A stretch of 64,000 bases of DNA from Flavobacterium ichthyis (GCF_009915155.1 NZ_JAABLM010000005.1:124001-188000); one strand, 5' to 3'. Shown: positions 44,663 to 53,655, numbered from the stretch's first letter. Notes: generated from the sequence alone by a model not told the origin. Program-made: numbers and translations.

Positions 44663-44736
44663 ACCATAGCATTAGTAGGTTAAGTTTATGGTAGATTTGG
44701 GGCAAAAAGGGTGGAAGAAATTCCGCCTTTTTTATT
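44663..44736 (+). ncRNA. Candidate orphan small RNA (about 73 bases)
   Basis: Right after a consensus -7 box there is a hairpin ACCATA/TATGGT, then a 13-bp terminator-type hairpin (two G-U pairs) with a T-run ending near 44736. The only reading frame inside (44689, 17 codons) runs into the terminator and is unlikely to be a gene. The layout promoter-hairpin-terminator suggests an independent small RNA. The alternative is that this is simply the terminator of the PurF-like gene, about 130 bases past its stop. Confidence 0.35.
44704..44736 (+). terminator. Intrinsic terminator (small RNA candidate or PurF-like gene)
   Basis: A 13-bp stem AAAAAGGGTGGAA/TTCCGCCTTTTTT with a GAAA loop, followed by T-rich sequence. 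Confidence 0.75.
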
Positions 44737-44760
44737 TTTGATACTTTTTGTTTTTATATA

Positions 44761-44780
44761 AAAAAGCGCCCGAAGGCGCT
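44761..44780. terminator. Bidirectional terminator
   Basis: A perfect 10-bp GC-rich stem around AAAAAGCGCC, with T-runs on either strand. It serves the convergent sugar dehydrogenase-like gene. Confidence 0.85.
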
Positions 44781-44803
44781 TTTTGTTTTTTTATGGTTCA
44801 AGT

Positions 44804-46180
44804 TTATTTCTTATTAAATTTTGAAACATATCGGTTACCATCAATATCTTCAATGGTTACTACATAAACCCCAACGTCCAGATTTCCAGCATTAATCATA
44901 CTTTTTGGTGAATCATCAAACGTATGCTCTAGAAGAATTTTGCCAGACATATCTACAATCGTAAATCTTTGTAAACGGATGTTACTTTGATTTTCAATAG
45001 TAAATTCGGATTCAACAGGATTCGGATAAAGTTTAAAACCGTTGACTGTAAATTGATCATTACTTAAATTATTATCGACAATTTTATAAATAATTCCTTG
45101 TGAATTGGCAGCTACGTATAATTCTCCATTGGCATCCTGTCCAAATGTGGAAAAATTATTGTTCCCTGTAAAATTATTACTGTAAGTAATAGAATTATCG
45201 GAATTAACCATACCTAAACGATTTCGGAAATAATCCGCAAAAAAGTATTTTCCGCTTAATGCTGGAAATTGCGTTCCTGTATAAACGTAACCTCCTGTTA
45301 TGGATGCACCTTGACTTCGTCCATAAGTGGCAACGGGAGAAACCAAACTACTTTGCGGAGGACAACCTGTACTATTGTAAACGGCATTTCCTTCATAACA
45401 ACGCCAGCCATAATTTAATCCTGGAAGCGTGCTACTTACGCGATTAATTTCTTCAAAAGCATTTTGTCCTACATCAGCAATCCAAAGTTCGCCATTGCTT
45501 CTATTAAAAGAGAATTTCCATGGATTTCTGAGCCCGATTGCCCAAATTTCATCTGCTCCTGGAATTGATCCAGCGTAAGGATTATCTGCAGGAATAGCAT
45601 ACGGAGCACCGCCATCTACATCAAGGCGAAGCATTTTTCCTAATAATAAATTAATATTTTGAGCCCTATTGTTTGTATCTCCAGCTCCACCTCCGTCACC
45701 CATTCCAATATACAAATAACCGTCAGGACCAAATTTTATTGTTCCTCCATTGTGATTGGATTCCGGTTGGTTAATCGTTATAATCGTAGAAGCTGTTGCG
45801 GGATTAGCCACATCGGGATTAGTGGTAGAAACTGAATATCTTGCTATTACAGTATTTCCTGAAGTATTGGTATAATTCACATAAAAATAGCCATTTGTAG
45901 CATAATTAGGATGAAATGCTAATCCTAACAAACCTCGCTCTCCACCAGAAGAAACTAATGAAGTAATGTTTAAAAAAGGTGTACTATTAGTGTTACCATC
46001 AGGATTGAGTACTTTAATTCTTCCTGCTTGCTCTACTACAAATAATCGTGCATCTCCTGCCGAAGCAATATCAACTGGGTTTGTAAATCCAGTGGCGAAC
46101 GTCACAATGCCAACATCTTGCGCCGAATTTCGGAACGGACATAAAAGCATATAAAATAAAATAAGTAATGTTAATTTCAT
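44804..46180 (-). CDS. Secreted PQQ-type glucose/sorbosone dehydrogenase-like protein, T9SS type A
   Basis: This 458-residue protein has a signal peptide (MKLTLLILFYMLLCPFRNSAQ). A six-bladed beta-propeller of the GSDH/sorbosone dehydrogenase family follows (FVVEQAGRIKVL, ERGLLGLAFHPNY, NHNGGTIKFGPDGYLYIGMGDGGG, GLRNPWKFSF). A T9SS type A tail is at about 385-458 (FKLYPNPVESEF ... VVTIEDIDGN). Start 46180 was preferred because an in-frame ATG at 46231 lies in the -7 box. The family oxidises sugars with PQQ, but many T9SS members have no known activity. Confidence 0.9.
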   Translation of the reverse strand: MKLTLLILFYMLLCPFRNSAQDVGIVTFATGFTNPVDIASAGDARLFVVEQAGRIKVLNPDGNTNSTPFLNITSLVSSGGERGLLGLAFHPNYATNGYFYVNYTNTSGNTVIARYSVSTTNPDVANPATASTIITINQPESNHNGGTIKFGPDGYLYIGMGDGGGAGDTNNRAQNINLLLGKMLRLDVDGGAPYAIPADNPYAGSIPGADEIWAIGLRNPWKFSFNRSNGELWIADVGQNAFEEINRVSSTLPGLNYGWRCYEGNAVYNSTGCPPQSSLVSPVATYGRSQGASITGGYVYTGTQFPALSGKYFFADYFRNRLGMVNSDNSITYSNNFTGNNNFSTFGQDANGELYVAANSQGIIYKIVDNNLSNDQFTVNGFKLYPNPVESEFTIENQSNIRLQRFTIVDMSGKILLEHTFDDSPKSMINAGNLDVGVYVVTIEDIDGNRYVSKFNKK

Positions 46181-46224
46181 AGCAGTGAATTTTTTTGTTC
46201 TGTATAAAATTAACAAATTAAATG

Positions 46225-46232
46225 CAAACATA
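46225..46232 (-). promoter_or_regulatory. Putative -7 box of the sugar dehydrogenase-like gene
   Basis: The minus strand reads TATGTTTG (matches TAnnTTTG), 45 bases before the ATG at 46180. Confidence 0.5.
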
Positions 46233-46293
46233 TTGCTAAATAAACACTTATAATTTCAAAATATCTCTTAAAATTAAAACATTTTTTACTAAC

Positions 46294-47358
46294 TTATAGC
46301 GGATTGTCCGTTTTCCCGGCTTTAATTTTCTCTTCTACCAATGCTTTATCTTCGTAATCAGCAACCATTTTGTCTTCCTCATCTTCGCTAGCTAGAGTAA
46401 GACAAATACTTATAGGGAAATGATCAGAATTGATGTTTTCTTCCACTTTCATATCTACTAGCCTAAAATGGCTGCTTACAAAATAATGATCTAAGGGCCA
46501 ACGAAGCAGTAAATATTTTGCATGAAAAGTGCTGTACATTCCCCGACCTCGTCGTGGATCTAAAAGTTCGCTGGTTTTTAAAAATAATTTCGTGGTATAA
46601 CTCCAGGCCACATCATTCAAATCGCCAATCACCAAACAAGGTCCGTTGTGTTCTTTTGCCATTTTTCCCACCAATAAAATTTCGGCATCTCTGTCAGTAG
46701 CATGAGTATTTTCCTGAGGAACTGGTGGCGTGGGATGCAATCCATAAATGCGAACAAGTTGGTTATCAAATTCGACATCTGCAATAATTGACGGAACTTC
46801 TTCATCAATCAAATAATTAATTTCTTGGTTTTTAATCGGTAATTTACTGTAAAACAAAAGTCCATAAGTATTTTCCAGTGGAATTTCAATGGAGTACGGA
46901 AAATCTTCCCGAAGTGCTTTTACATTTTCCAACCATTTTTGATTGGTTTCCACCAAAAACACAATATCCGGATTACGCTTTTTAATCAAATTCAGCAACT
47001 TTTGGTATTCAGAATTATACTGATAAATATTGGCAACCAAAAAATTAATAGTTTTTTTGCCTTGAGGCGAAACCTTATCAATCATGTTTTTTCCCAAAAC
47101 TGTAAACGGAATAATAAGATATAACAAATAAAAAAATGCCACTGCCAAAATTCCTATTGTGCAAAGTACCACCCAATTTTCTGTATTTCGGAAATAGATA
47201 ATCCAGCATGCTAAAATGCCACCGATAATCGTTAATTTTTGTAACCTTGGATAATCAAAAATCCGGAAAGCCCAAAAATCTTTCTTGACAAATGGAATCA
47301 AAACCGATAGTATAGCCAGTGAGGAGAATAGATACAGAATGATTTTTAGCGTTGCCAT
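46294..47358 (-). CDS. Membrane-anchored endonuclease/exonuclease/phosphatase-family protein
   Basis: This 354-residue protein has three N-terminal transmembrane helices (about 5-23, 42-56 and 63-88). They are followed by an EEP catalytic domain (about 104-330), probably extracytoplasmic. The metal and catalytic motifs are present: NIYQYN, FLVETN (Glu), GLHPTP, IGDLND (Asp, Asn), PLDHYF and SDHFPI (Asp-His). The C-terminus is highly charged. Substrates in the superfamily range from DNA to phospholipids; the topology suggests a lipid or extracellular substrate, but this is inference. Confidence 0.88.
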   Translation of the reverse strand: MATLKIILYLFSSLAILSVLIPFVKKDFWAFRIFDYPRLQKLTIIGGILACWIIYFRNTENWVVLCTIGILAVAFFYLLYLIIPFTVLGKNMIDKVSPQGKKTINFLVANIYQYNSEYQKLLNLIKKRNPDIVFLVETNQKWLENVKALREDFPYSIEIPLENTYGLLFYSKLPIKNQEINYLIDEEVPSIIADVEFDNQLVRIYGLHPTPPVPQENTHATDRDAEILLVGKMAKEHNGPCLVIGDLNDVAWSYTTKLFLKTSELLDPRRGRGMYSTFHAKYLLLRWPLDHYFVSSHFRLVDMKVEENINSDHFPISICLTLASEDEEDKMVADYEDKALVEEKIKAGKTDNPL

Positions 47359-47429
47359 TTCTTTTGTTTGTCTGATTAAAGATAAAACACAGATTCATAC
47401 CAAACAAATTAAGTTTCCGCCATTTTTTT

Positions 47430-49400
47430 CTAAAAATCAAACTCATCATCTACTAAAAGCGAATCAACAGCGGTAGAATCAGGTATTTTTATCCGAAGAT
47501 ACGAACGAGCTGGACCTATAATTTCTACCGGAAAATCTTTTTGCAGTGTATCTTCGGGAATTAAAACACCACGACGCATCATAAGATTCGTGAGATAATC
47601 ATTTCTTTTTTGTGCCGATGCGCGAAGTTTTCCAGTTTCGTCAAATTGCCAGGCAAAACTTTTCGGACGCGGAACGATGCTTGCCAAAAAAAGAGATTCA
47701 TTGAGGTTTAACTGTAATGGTGATTTGCCAAAATAAAAATAAGCAGCTTCGCCAATTCCGTAAACATTTGGTCCCCATTCAATAATATTGAAATACACTT
47801 CCAGCATGCGTTCTTTGCTGACAATTCGGTTATTTTCAAGGATGTAAACGAGCAAAATTTCTTCTAATTTTCGCGAAAGTGTTTTGTCTCTGGTTAAAAA
47901 AACATTTTTTACCAATTGCATACTTATGGTACTTGCGCCACGCGAAAAACGTTTGGTTTTGATATTTTTAATAATGGATTGTTTGAACGCTTCGTTAATA
48001 AAACCACGATGCGAAAAAAACGATGGGTCTTCTGTGGTTAAAACCGACTTGCGGATGTAAGGCGAAATTTCGTCAAGTCGGGTAAAATTCGGATTTCTTA
48101 CCCCAACTTCTATTTGCCTTTGGCGAACCCCATTGATGATAGCACTGTAAGCAAATTCGCCGTTGAGTTTTGCCAGGTTGGCTTCGCCATACTTTGTAAT
48201 TTTTAAATTTTCTTTTTGCAAATTACTATCAAAAATCAAAGCTTTAGGATTTTTTTTGTCATAATGAAAATCAAGCGAATAACTGAAGTTTCCTTCGGCT
48301 TGCATGCCTACAAAATTGGTAAAAAGTCCTTGCGGAAGCGACTCAATAAAAGCCTGAGCCGTCATCTTTGGGATTTTTATTTTCATCGCAAAAATCTCGT
48401 TTTTTTCTTCTTTTAATTTTTGATAGAAAACAAATGGCCTGACTTTGATATTATTCAATTTTGCCGAGGAAGTGCTATCAATGGCTACAAAATCTTTACC
48501 AAATAAAAAACGGTAATCAAAATGTGCATTGTTGATAACCACATCTTTATTAGCAATTTTTGGATGGTTTACCGTAAAATTTCGGATGGAAGTAAAACCG
48601 TCAACGTACAATTCGCCTCCGTCCATTTCAATATTCGAAACATTTAGCCGAATGGAATCAAAACCGGCTTTTAAATTATACCGTTCATCAATGTATGGCA
48701 CCCGAATTTTTCCCGTATCGACATTAAAAAACCGAAGATCCGTTTGTTTGTTTCGTGGATCGGCAAAGCCTTTAATTTTCCAGGTTTGATTAAAATTATC
48801 CGCTGTAACTTTAATGCTAGTTTCCAGTTGTTTATCTGCCAAAATTAATTTGCTCATGTCTAATCGGACTTTTCGACCCATATCTTCCACCCGAAGCGAA
48901 ACATTTTGCAAATTCATGTCCGTTGGCACTAAATTTAGCACTTGATTTAAAATTCGGTAAGCGCGTTTGGCATAATTGGTTTCCACATTTGTGGTGTCAA
49001 CGTCTTTATTTTTTTTGAGAAAAGCATCAAAGTTTTTGCCTTTTTCGTTTCGAACCAATTGCACATAACCATCGTTTACAAACAAAGTCCCGAGTTGTAT
49101 GTCAGCCGTTAATAATTTCCAAAAATTGATATTGGTTTTAATATTTTTGGCGCTAAAAAGTGTATCCGCGTTATTGGGAACTAAAGAAATATTATCAAAG
49201 GAAATACCCGAAAATCCTTCAAATTCAGCGTTTTCAATTACTAATTTGCTATCATAATCGTTTTTAATTTTTGCGGAAGCTTTTTCTATGGCTTTATCCA
49301 AAAAAGATTCGCGGAAGAAAAAAAGCGTTGCAACGCCTAAAAAAAGAATGACGGCAAATATTTTGAGTACAAATATTATTTTTTGCTTTTTGGTTTTCAT
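47430..49400 (-). CDS. AsmA-like plus GT51 peptidoglycan glycosyltransferase
   Basis: This 656-residue inner-membrane protein has one N-terminal membrane helix (about 9-28) and a long beta-rich region resembling AsmA-type domains (about 30-410). A GT51 transglycosylase domain follows (about 435-600), with catalytic Glu457 in TTEDPSFFSHRG, GASTISMQLVKN, RKLEEILLVYILE and EVYFNIIEWGPNVYGIGEAA. There is no transpeptidase domain, so it could polymerise glycan strands but not cross-link them. It is co-oriented with the EEP gene, about 70 bases upstream. The AsmA-like part is assigned from general pattern and is less certain. Confidence 0.85.
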   Translation of the reverse strand: MKTKKQKIIFVLKIFAVILFLGVATLFFFRESFLDKAIEKASAKIKNDYDSKLVIENAEFEGFSGISFDNISLVPNNADTLFSAKNIKTNINFWKLLTADIQLGTLFVNDGYVQLVRNEKGKNFDAFLKKNKDVDTTNVETNYAKRAYRILNQVLNLVPTDMNLQNVSLRVEDMGRKVRLDMSKLILADKQLETSIKVTADNFNQTWKIKGFADPRNKQTDLRFFNVDTGKIRVPYIDERYNLKAGFDSIRLNVSNIEMDGGELYVDGFTSIRNFTVNHPKIANKDVVINNAHFDYRFLFGKDFVAIDSTSSAKLNNIKVRPFVFYQKLKEEKNEIFAMKIKIPKMTAQAFIESLPQGLFTNFVGMQAEGNFSYSLDFHYDKKNPKALIFDSNLQKENLKITKYGEANLAKLNGEFAYSAIINGVRQRQIEVGVRNPNFTRLDEISPYIRKSVLTTEDPSFFSHRGFINEAFKQSIIKNIKTKRFSRGASTISMQLVKNVFLTRDKTLSRKLEEILLVYILENNRIVSKERMLEVYFNIIEWGPNVYGIGEAAYFYFGKSPLQLNLNESLFLASIVPRPKSFAWQFDETGKLRASAQKRNDYLTNLMMRRGVLIPEDTLQKDFPVEIIGPARSYLRIKIPDSTAVDSLLVDDEFDF

Positions 49401-49419
49401 TTGAAAGGATAACTATTCA

Positions 49420-49427
49420 CAAATATA
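49420..49427 (-). promoter_or_regulatory. Putative -7 box of the transglycosylase gene
   Basis: The minus strand reads TATATTTG, 20 bases before the start codon. No obvious -33 is seen. Confidence 0.45.
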
Positions 49428-49455
49428 GACCATTTTCAATAACCTAAAGATTAAA

Positions 49456-50820
49456 TTATCCAAACAATTCTGCCGCCACATCTTCAATTTTTGAAACCAA
49501 TCGCACTTTGATTCCCGCATTTTTCACGGTTATTTTATTGTATTTGGAGACAAAAATCGTGGAAAATCCTAATTTTTCGGCTTCGAGAATGCGTTGGTCC
49601 ACACGATTTACCGGACGAATTTCCCCTGAAAGTCCAACTTCACCAGCAAAACAAAAATCTTTCCCAACCGGAATGTCTTCGTTTGAAGATAAAATGGAAG
49701 CGACAACTGCCAAATCAATTGCCGGGTCATCAACCGAAATGCCGCCAGTGATGTTGAGAAAAACGTCTTTTGCCCCTAATCTAAATCCGGCTCTTTTTTC
49801 CAAAACTGCCAAAATCATGTTGAGTCTTTTAGCATTGTAACCTGTAGTGCTTCGTTGTGGTGTTCCATAAACCGCGGTGGAAACTAATGCCTGAATTTCA
49901 ATCATAATCGGCCGCATTCCTTCCATGGTGGTGGCAATTGCGGTTCCGGAAAGTTCTTCTTCTTTGTGAGAAATTAAAATTTCCGAAGGATTCGAAACTT
50001 CTCTCAAACCTGTACCTTGCATTTCATAAATTCCGAGTTCGGAGGTGGAACCAAAGCGGTTTTTTAACGAACGTAGAATTCTGTAAATGTGATTTCTATC
50101 GCCTTCAAATTGTAAAACGGTATCGACCATATGTTCCAAAATTTTTGGTCCGGCAATGGTTCCATCTTTTGTAATATGACCAATTAAAATCACGGGAATA
50201 TTGGTTTCTTTTGCAAATTTTATGAGTTCTGCCGTACATTCCCGAATTTGCGAAATGCTGCCTGCCGATGATTCGATGTAATCCGTTTGTAAGGTTTGGA
50301 TAGAATCGATTATGACAATTTCTGGCTGAATGGTTTCAATTTGCCTGAAAATATTTTGGGTTTTAGTTTCGGTTAAAATGTAGCAATTGTCGTTTAGCGG
50401 ATTAATCCTTTCGGCCCGCATTTTTATTTGTTTCTGACTTTCTTCACCTGAAACATATAAAGTTTTGTAAGGTAATTTAAGCGAAATTTGAAGCAATAAT
50501 GTACTTTTCCCAATTCCGGGTTCGCCGCCCAAAAGTATTAACGAACCGGGAACAATCCCGCCACCTAAAACGCGATTGAGTTCGCCGTCTTTAGTATCTA
50601 ACCGAATTTCTTCAGTACTATCAATTTCGTGAATTCGAAGAGGTTTTGGTACCCGTTTTGAGTCGAAAATTTCAGTGGATTTCCACGCTTTTTTTTCTTC
50701 TTTTTGAACGATTTCTTCGGCAATGGTGTTCCATTCTTTGCAAGCATTGCATTGTCCTTGCCATTTAGAATATTGAGTGCCGCAATTTTGGCAATAAAAA
50801 GTGGTTTTTAGTTTTGTCAT
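49456..50820 (-). CDS. radA: DNA repair protein RadA
   Basis: This 454-residue ATPase acts in branch migration and recombinational repair. A zinc finger has Cys10, Cys13, Cys24 and Cys27. The Walker A sequence is GGEPGIGKSTLL, the Walker B segment is IVIIDSIQTL, the RadA-specific KNRFG is in SLKNRFGSTSE, and the C-terminal part is a Lon-protease-like domain. It begins one base after the stop of the esterase-fold gene, so the two are probably co-transcribed and coupled. Confidence 0.96.
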   Translation of the reverse strand: MTKLKTTFYCQNCGTQYSKWQGQCNACKEWNTIAEEIVQKEEKKAWKSTEIFDSKRVPKPLRIHEIDSTEEIRLDTKDGELNRVLGGGIVPGSLILLGGEPGIGKSTLLLQISLKLPYKTLYVSGEESQKQIKMRAERINPLNDNCYILTETKTQNIFRQIETIQPEIVIIDSIQTLQTDYIESSAGSISQIRECTAELIKFAKETNIPVILIGHITKDGTIAGPKILEHMVDTVLQFEGDRNHIYRILRSLKNRFGSTSELGIYEMQGTGLREVSNPSEILISHKEEELSGTAIATTMEGMRPIMIEIQALVSTAVYGTPQRSTTGYNAKRLNMILAVLEKRAGFRLGAKDVFLNITGGISVDDPAIDLAVVASILSSNEDIPVGKDFCFAGEVGLSGEIRPVNRVDQRILEAEKLGFSTIFVSKYNKITVKNAGIKVRLVSKIEDVAAELFG

Positions 50821-50821
50821 C

Positions 50822-51967
50822 TTATTGTTTCAACTTCATTTCATTGGCTTTTTCAAGCATCATATCTCTGGTTAAATCGCCTATTTCGTTTTTGCTAAAA
50901 GCATTTTGATAATGTCTGAAAGCTTTTTTATAATCATTTTGATGTTCGTACATCATGCCTAATTGGTAATCAGCTAACATCGATTTTGGGTAATTTTTTT
51001 TAGAAATATCCGCTAGTTTTTCAAATTCTGCGTAAGCGTTATTTTTTAAAATAGCAGCTTCAATGGCTTTAAAATCGGTTAATCTTACAGGCATTTTAAT
51101 CCCTAAAGCTTTGTCGATTCCATCGTATTTTGTAACCAAATAATCTACATAACCACCATTTAATTTCACAATTTTTTCCTGAAATTCACTGGTAGATATG
51201 GGTTGATAAACACTAAAAATATGGTATAATGAATTAGGAATAGCGTGTAAAACGAGTGAATAATGAGACGCATTTTTAAAATCATCTAATTGATATTTTA
51301 GGTTCTCGTTTGTTGTTACTTTAATTGCTGAATCCAAGGCTTCCACGTTTTTGCGAATTCTTTTTACGTCACCATCTGCCGTAGCTTGATAATAAAAAAT
51401 GGGCGTTTTGGCTACAGAAAGTCTTTGCGAAATTCGCTCTGGCATTTGGTCTTCCATTTCCGGACTTAACGAAATGTAAGCGTTAAAAAGCGGTTGGTCT
51501 TTGTAAAGAAAAAAATTGATAAAACCGGCGGTAGTGTCATGTCCGGCAATAATTCTGAAAGGAGCTACACGGTATTTTTTTTCAATAGCTGGCAACAATT
51601 CTGCTCCAATAAATTCGAAAAAGTTAGCGCCAGAACCTTCCGGCAAACCGGTTTCGGAACTAAATGCGCTGTCATCAAATCTTTCTCCATTGGCATTTTG
51701 ATGAATTCCTACGACAATCATTGGCGGCAAATCATCCCAATAATTAGCATAAGAAAGCGCTCCTGAAAATGCGTCAAATAAATATTCGGCGTCTAAAACT
51801 ACTAAAATCGGGAATTCCCTGTCGGGTTCTTTTTCATAAGCCGCAGGAAGCGAAATACTGATTTGTCTGGTTCGATTGAGTTTCGCCGAAGTCACTTCTT
51901 CGGTAGTTTTTTGAGAATGTCCGGAAATCGTAAGTATTAAGACTAAAAGCGTGTAGATTATTTTCAT
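50822..51967 (-). CDS. Secreted esterase-fold protein lacking the nucleophilic serine
   Basis: This 381-residue protein has a signal peptide (about 1-18), an alpha/beta-hydrolase domain of the esterase D/Fes type (about 25-250) and a C-terminal helical repeat that looks TPR-like (about 310-380). The nucleophile-elbow position reads AGHDTTAGF, with Asp144 where the family has Ser. The usual GxSxG is missing; a His remains in NASHYSLV. It may be a pseudoenzyme or use another mechanism. It lies directly upstream of radA, separated by one base. Confidence 0.82.
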   Translation of the reverse strand: MKIIYTLLVLILTISGHSQKTTEEVTSAKLNRTRQISISLPAAYEKEPDREFPILVVLDAEYLFDAFSGALSYANYWDDLPPMIVVGIHQNANGERFDDSAFSSETGLPEGSGANFFEFIGAELLPAIEKKYRVAPFRIIAGHDTTAGFINFFLYKDQPLFNAYISLSPEMEDQMPERISQRLSVAKTPIFYYQATADGDVKRIRKNVEALDSAIKVTTNENLKYQLDDFKNASHYSLVLHAIPNSLYHIFSVYQPISTSEFQEKIVKLNGGYVDYLVTKYDGIDKALGIKMPVRLTDFKAIEAAILKNNAYAEFEKLADISKKNYPKSMLADYQLGMMYEHQNDYKKAFRHYQNAFSKNEIGDLTRDMMLEKANEMKLKQ

Positions 51968-52075
51968 ACCGGTTATTTTTTTTGTTGGAGAATATTTTGC
52001 GAAAGCAAGATACTTAAATTTTAGATTGAAGTTGATAAAAAGTTAGAATTAGGCTTTCGCCAAAAATTGTAATTT

Positions 52076-52555
52076 TTAGAACATTTTTTCGTCTTGTTGC
52101 TCGTAAAACGTATCGATGTTGAGTTTTTTTTGCGTAGATGCCATGACGGCTAATTGGTCACAACGCTCGTTTTGTGGATGATTGTTGTGGCCTTTTATCC
52201 AACGAAAATCCACTTGATGTTGGCGGTAAATTTTCAGAAAGCGTTTCCATAAATCCGGGTTTTTTTTGCCCACAAAATCTTTTTTTTCCCAACTAAAAAC
52301 CCAGTTTTTTGTCACGGAATCGACCACATATTTCGAATCGGAAATCACGAGAACCTTTGTATTGGGATTTTTTAATTTTTCTAAACCCACAATCACCGCC
52401 AAAAGTTCCATGCGGTTATTGGTAGTTAATCTAAATCCTTCAAAAAATTCTTTTTTATAATTTGTGCCTACTAATTCCATCACCACGCCATAACCGCCAG
52501 GTCCTGGATTTCCTTTTGCGGCACCGTCTGTATATATGTGAACTTGGTAGGACAT
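52076..52555 (-). CDS. rnhA: Ribonuclease HI
   Basis: This 159-residue enzyme cleaves the RNA strand of RNA-DNA hybrids. The four acidic active-site residues are visible: Asp in YTDGAAKGNPGPGGYG, Glu in NNRMELLAV, Asp in ISDSKYV and Asp in NERCDQLA. The ATG at 52555 (MSYQVHIYTDG) was chosen; the reading extends upstream into a low-complexity intergenic tract with no family similarity. Confidence 0.95.
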   Translation of the reverse strand: MSYQVHIYTDGAAKGNPGPGGYGVVMELVGTNYKKEFFEGFRLTTNNRMELLAVIVGLEKLKNPNTKVLVISDSKYVVDSVTKNWVFSWEKKDFVGKKNPDLWKRFLKIYRQHQVDFRWIKGHNNHPQNERCDQLAVMASTQKKLNIDTFYEQQDEKMF

Positions 52556-52628
52556 TTGGGATTTAGGATTTATGATATCAGATTTAGAATTCTTCGAATT
52601 TGGAATTTGGTACTTTTTTATTGGAATT
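52556..52628. repeat. Low-complexity tract between rnhA and purN
   Basis: On the plus strand it is made of imperfect GGATTTA/AGATTTAGA-type words. The same words recur at 4660-4700 and 41378-41440. It is non-coding and of unknown meaning. Confidence 0.35.
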
Positions 52629-53189
52629 TCACACAAGCAATTTCTCAATTACTTCCGGATAATGTTTGTGTTCCAATTGTAAAACTTTTTGGGCAATTTC
52701 TTCCGGGGTTTTGCAATCATTCACTAAAACTTGTGCTTGAAAAATAGTCGCTCCTTCGTCGTAATTTTCATTTACAAAATGCACTGTAATCCCGGAATAT
52801 TCGTCTTTATTAGCTAAAACTGCTGTATGGACATGAATGCCGTACATGCCTTTTCCGCCATAGTTAGGCAATAATGCCGGATGGATGTTTACAATTTTAT
52901 TGGGAAAATCAGTAATAATATCTGTTGGAAATTTCCATAAGTAACCTGCCAAAACAATTAAATCCGGTTTTAAAGACAAAATTTCACGATGTAACCAGCC
53001 ATTTTCTACTTCATTTTGACCAAAAACATAGGTTTTGACTCCTAAATTTTCGGCTTTTTCCAAAACTTTGGCATTTTGTTTATTCGAAAAAACGGCCACT
53101 ACTTCGGCAGTTAATTTTTCTTTAAAATAATTGATAATTGCAACAGTGTTAGAGCCCGAACCCGAAGCAAATACTACAATTCTTTTCAT
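52629..53189 (-). CDS. purN: Phosphoribosylglycinamide formyltransferase
   Basis: This 186-residue enzyme uses 10-formyl-THF to formylate GAR in purine synthesis. The N-terminal FASGSGSN phosphate-binding loop, the catalytic NIHPALLP (Asn, His) and the conserved Asp in YDEGATIF are visible. It is divergent from acpP and upstream of rnhA on the same strand. Confidence 0.95.
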   Translation of the reverse strand: MKRIVVFASGSGSNTVAIINYFKEKLTAEVVAVFSNKQNAKVLEKAENLGVKTYVFGQNEVENGWLHREILSLKPDLIVLAGYLWKFPTDIITDFPNKIVNIHPALLPNYGGKGMYGIHVHTAVLANKDEYSGITVHFVNENYDEGATIFQAQVLVNDCKTPEEIAQKVLQLEHKHYPEVIEKLLV

Positions 53190-53327
53190 TTTGAAGGAGA
53201 TTTATTGAACTACAAAAAAAAGAATAATTAGTGAGAATAGAGAAAAAATAAACCGGTTTATGAAATATTTTTTTTAATTTAGTCCTCACATTTATTAACT
53301 AAAATGTGGTTTTAAAATAAAGTTTTT

Positions 53328-53335
53328 TATTTTTG
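53328..53335 (+). promoter_or_regulatory. Putative -7 box of acpP
   Basis: TATTTTTG matches TAnnTTTG, 32 bases before the acpP ATG. Confidence 0.5.
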
Positions 53336-53366
53336 CCAACAATTAAAATTCAAAAATTAAAAAATT

Positions 53367-53603
53367 ATGTCAGACATTGCATCAAGAGTTAAAGCGATTA
53401 TCGTAGACAAATTAGGAGTTGACGAAAACGAAGTTGTAACAGAAGCGAGCTTCACTAACGATTTAGGAGCTGATTCATTAGACACTGTTGAGCTTATCAT
53501 GGAATTTGAGAAAGAATTTGACATCCAGATCCCAGATGATCAAGCAGAAAACATTGCTACTGTAGGTCAAGCAATCTCTTACATAGAAGACGCCAAAAAA
53601 TAA
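53367..53603 (+). CDS. acpP: Acyl carrier protein
   Basis: This 78-residue acidic four-helix protein carries growing acyl chains in fatty-acid synthesis. Ser37 in [10 protein letters not shown] is the 4'-phosphopantetheine site. Codon use looks enriched for preferred codons, as expected of an abundant protein. It is followed by a complex hairpin and then fabF, its enzymatic partner. Confidence 0.98.
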   Translation: MSDIASRVKAIIVDKLGVDENEVVTEASFTNDLGADSLDTVELIMEFEKEFDIQIPDDQAENIATVGQAISYIEDAKK

Positions 53604-53604
53604 T

Positions 53605-53655
53605 AACAGCTTAATCCCGTGACAACTTATGTTTTCACGGGAGTTGTTATTTTTA
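53605..53655 (+). terminator. Terminator or attenuator between acpP and fabF
   Basis: A stem TCCCGTGA/TCACGGGA (53615-53622 with 53635-53642) is extended by ATAACAGC/GTTGTTAT and followed by T-rich sequence. Incomplete termination would explain a high acpP to fabF ratio. Confidence 0.65.
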
